DNA of 42,962 nt from Marivita sp965656765 (GTDB taxonomy: Bacteria > Pseudomonadota > Alphaproteobacteria > Rhodobacterales > Rhodobacteraceae). The stretch lies in the NCBI RefSeq assembly GCF_965656765.1, contig NZ_CBFHLV010000024.1:1-42962 (forward strand), in the 5' to 3' direction. Positions 42,722-42,962 of this stretch are shown here, piece by piece (positions within the stretch are counted from its first letter, which is position 1; each line of letters starts with the position of its first letter). The notes under the pieces are model-generated. The model made no database searches and was not told where the DNA came from. It was given only the letters and a program-made list of their open reading frames with translations. A program made the translations under genes and the position numbers.

Positions 42722-42962
42722 TGGCTTTGACGACTGCGGCCCGCTTCGCCCGCCGGGAACTGCGCGGAGGTCTCAAGGGCTTTCGCATTTTTCTGGCGTG
42801 TCTCGCTCTTGGCGTCGCTGCTATCGCTGGCGTCGGGTCCGTACGATCAGCAATTCAGTCGGGTCTAGAGGCGCAAGGCTCCATACTCCTGGGCGGCGAT
42901 GCGTCGGTTGAATTCACTTACCGCTTTGCCGAACCTGAAGAACGTGCATATCTCGAAAGCAT
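42721..42962 (+). CDS. YbbP-like FtsX-family permease (partial, cut by window end)
   Basis: Only the first 80 residues are present. The start ATG overlaps the ATPase stop. The sequence begins with RFARREL and a basic region, then a hydrophobic segment FRIFLACLALGVAAIAGVG, the first transmembrane helix of FtsX/MacB-like permeases, then a periplasmic part. The full family protein has about 800 residues, so most of it lies outside the window. Confidence 0.85.
   Translation, partial: MALTTAARFARRELRGGLKGFRIFLACLALGVAAIAGVGSVRSAIQSGLEAQGSILLGGDASVEFTYRFAEPEERAYLES

Overview
The window looks like chromosomal DNA from an alphaproteobacterium of the Rhodobacteraceae (Roseobacter group). The reasons are moderately high GC, a divergent Lrp-type regulator/PutA pair, an EttA-type ABC-F protein, twin 68-residue cold-shock proteins, many uptake operons joined by ATGA overlaps, and gene neighbourhoods typical of that group. 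Core genes (recJ, glpX, hom, putA, ettA, trxC, two tRNAs) alternate with accessory blocks.

Layout. 1-1060: degraded mobile DNA (a ParB-like remnant and a small zinc-ribbon gene) next to the 3' end of a tRNA-Glu gene. 1273-5379: hom-glpX-recJ on the minus strand. 5455-6418: a small lipoprotein gene diverging from a TetR regulator, with a perfect operator-like palindrome between them. 6466-9261: a polar amino acid type ABC transporter, with ATPase, permease and an AhpD-like protein on the minus strand and the binding protein divergent.

9656-19015 is the most unusual block. Five plus-strand genes follow each other: a SARP/TolB-like/TPR regulator, a PAP2/vanadium-haloperoxidase-fold protein with an N-terminal (GGF)8 tract, a subtilisin-like protease, an animal-type heme peroxidase, and a fusion of an LCAT-like lipase with a trypsin-like protease. 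All four enzymes keep their visible catalytic residues and none has a recognisable signal peptide. I do not know a described system with this composition.

19059-29516 is a ten-gene minus-strand operon. It encodes a BMP-type (nucleoside/purine-like) ABC importer, an amidohydrolase resembling 8-oxoguanine deaminase, a GST-like protein, a Rieske oxygenase split into separate catalytic and ferredoxin-like subunits, an acylphosphatase-fold protein without its catalytic residues, an acetamidase/formamidase and an M20 amidohydrolase. The split oxygenase plus GST recalls the NdmC/NdmD/NdmE complex of bacterial caffeine degradation, so the operon may import and break down a modified purine or related N-heterocycle.

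29686-42962: tRNA-Leu, a TPR protein, putR/putA, a rhomboid protease with a GFA-family protein, ettA, a DUF2938-like membrane protein, trxC, two cspA-like genes, a frameshifted L,D-transpeptidase, two small membrane proteins, an SRAP/YedK-like protein whose catalytic Cys2 is replaced by Pro, and a TesA-YbbA-YbbP cluster cut by the window edge. There is no intergenic stretch over 300 bases. No CRISPR array, rRNA or intact insertion sequence was seen.
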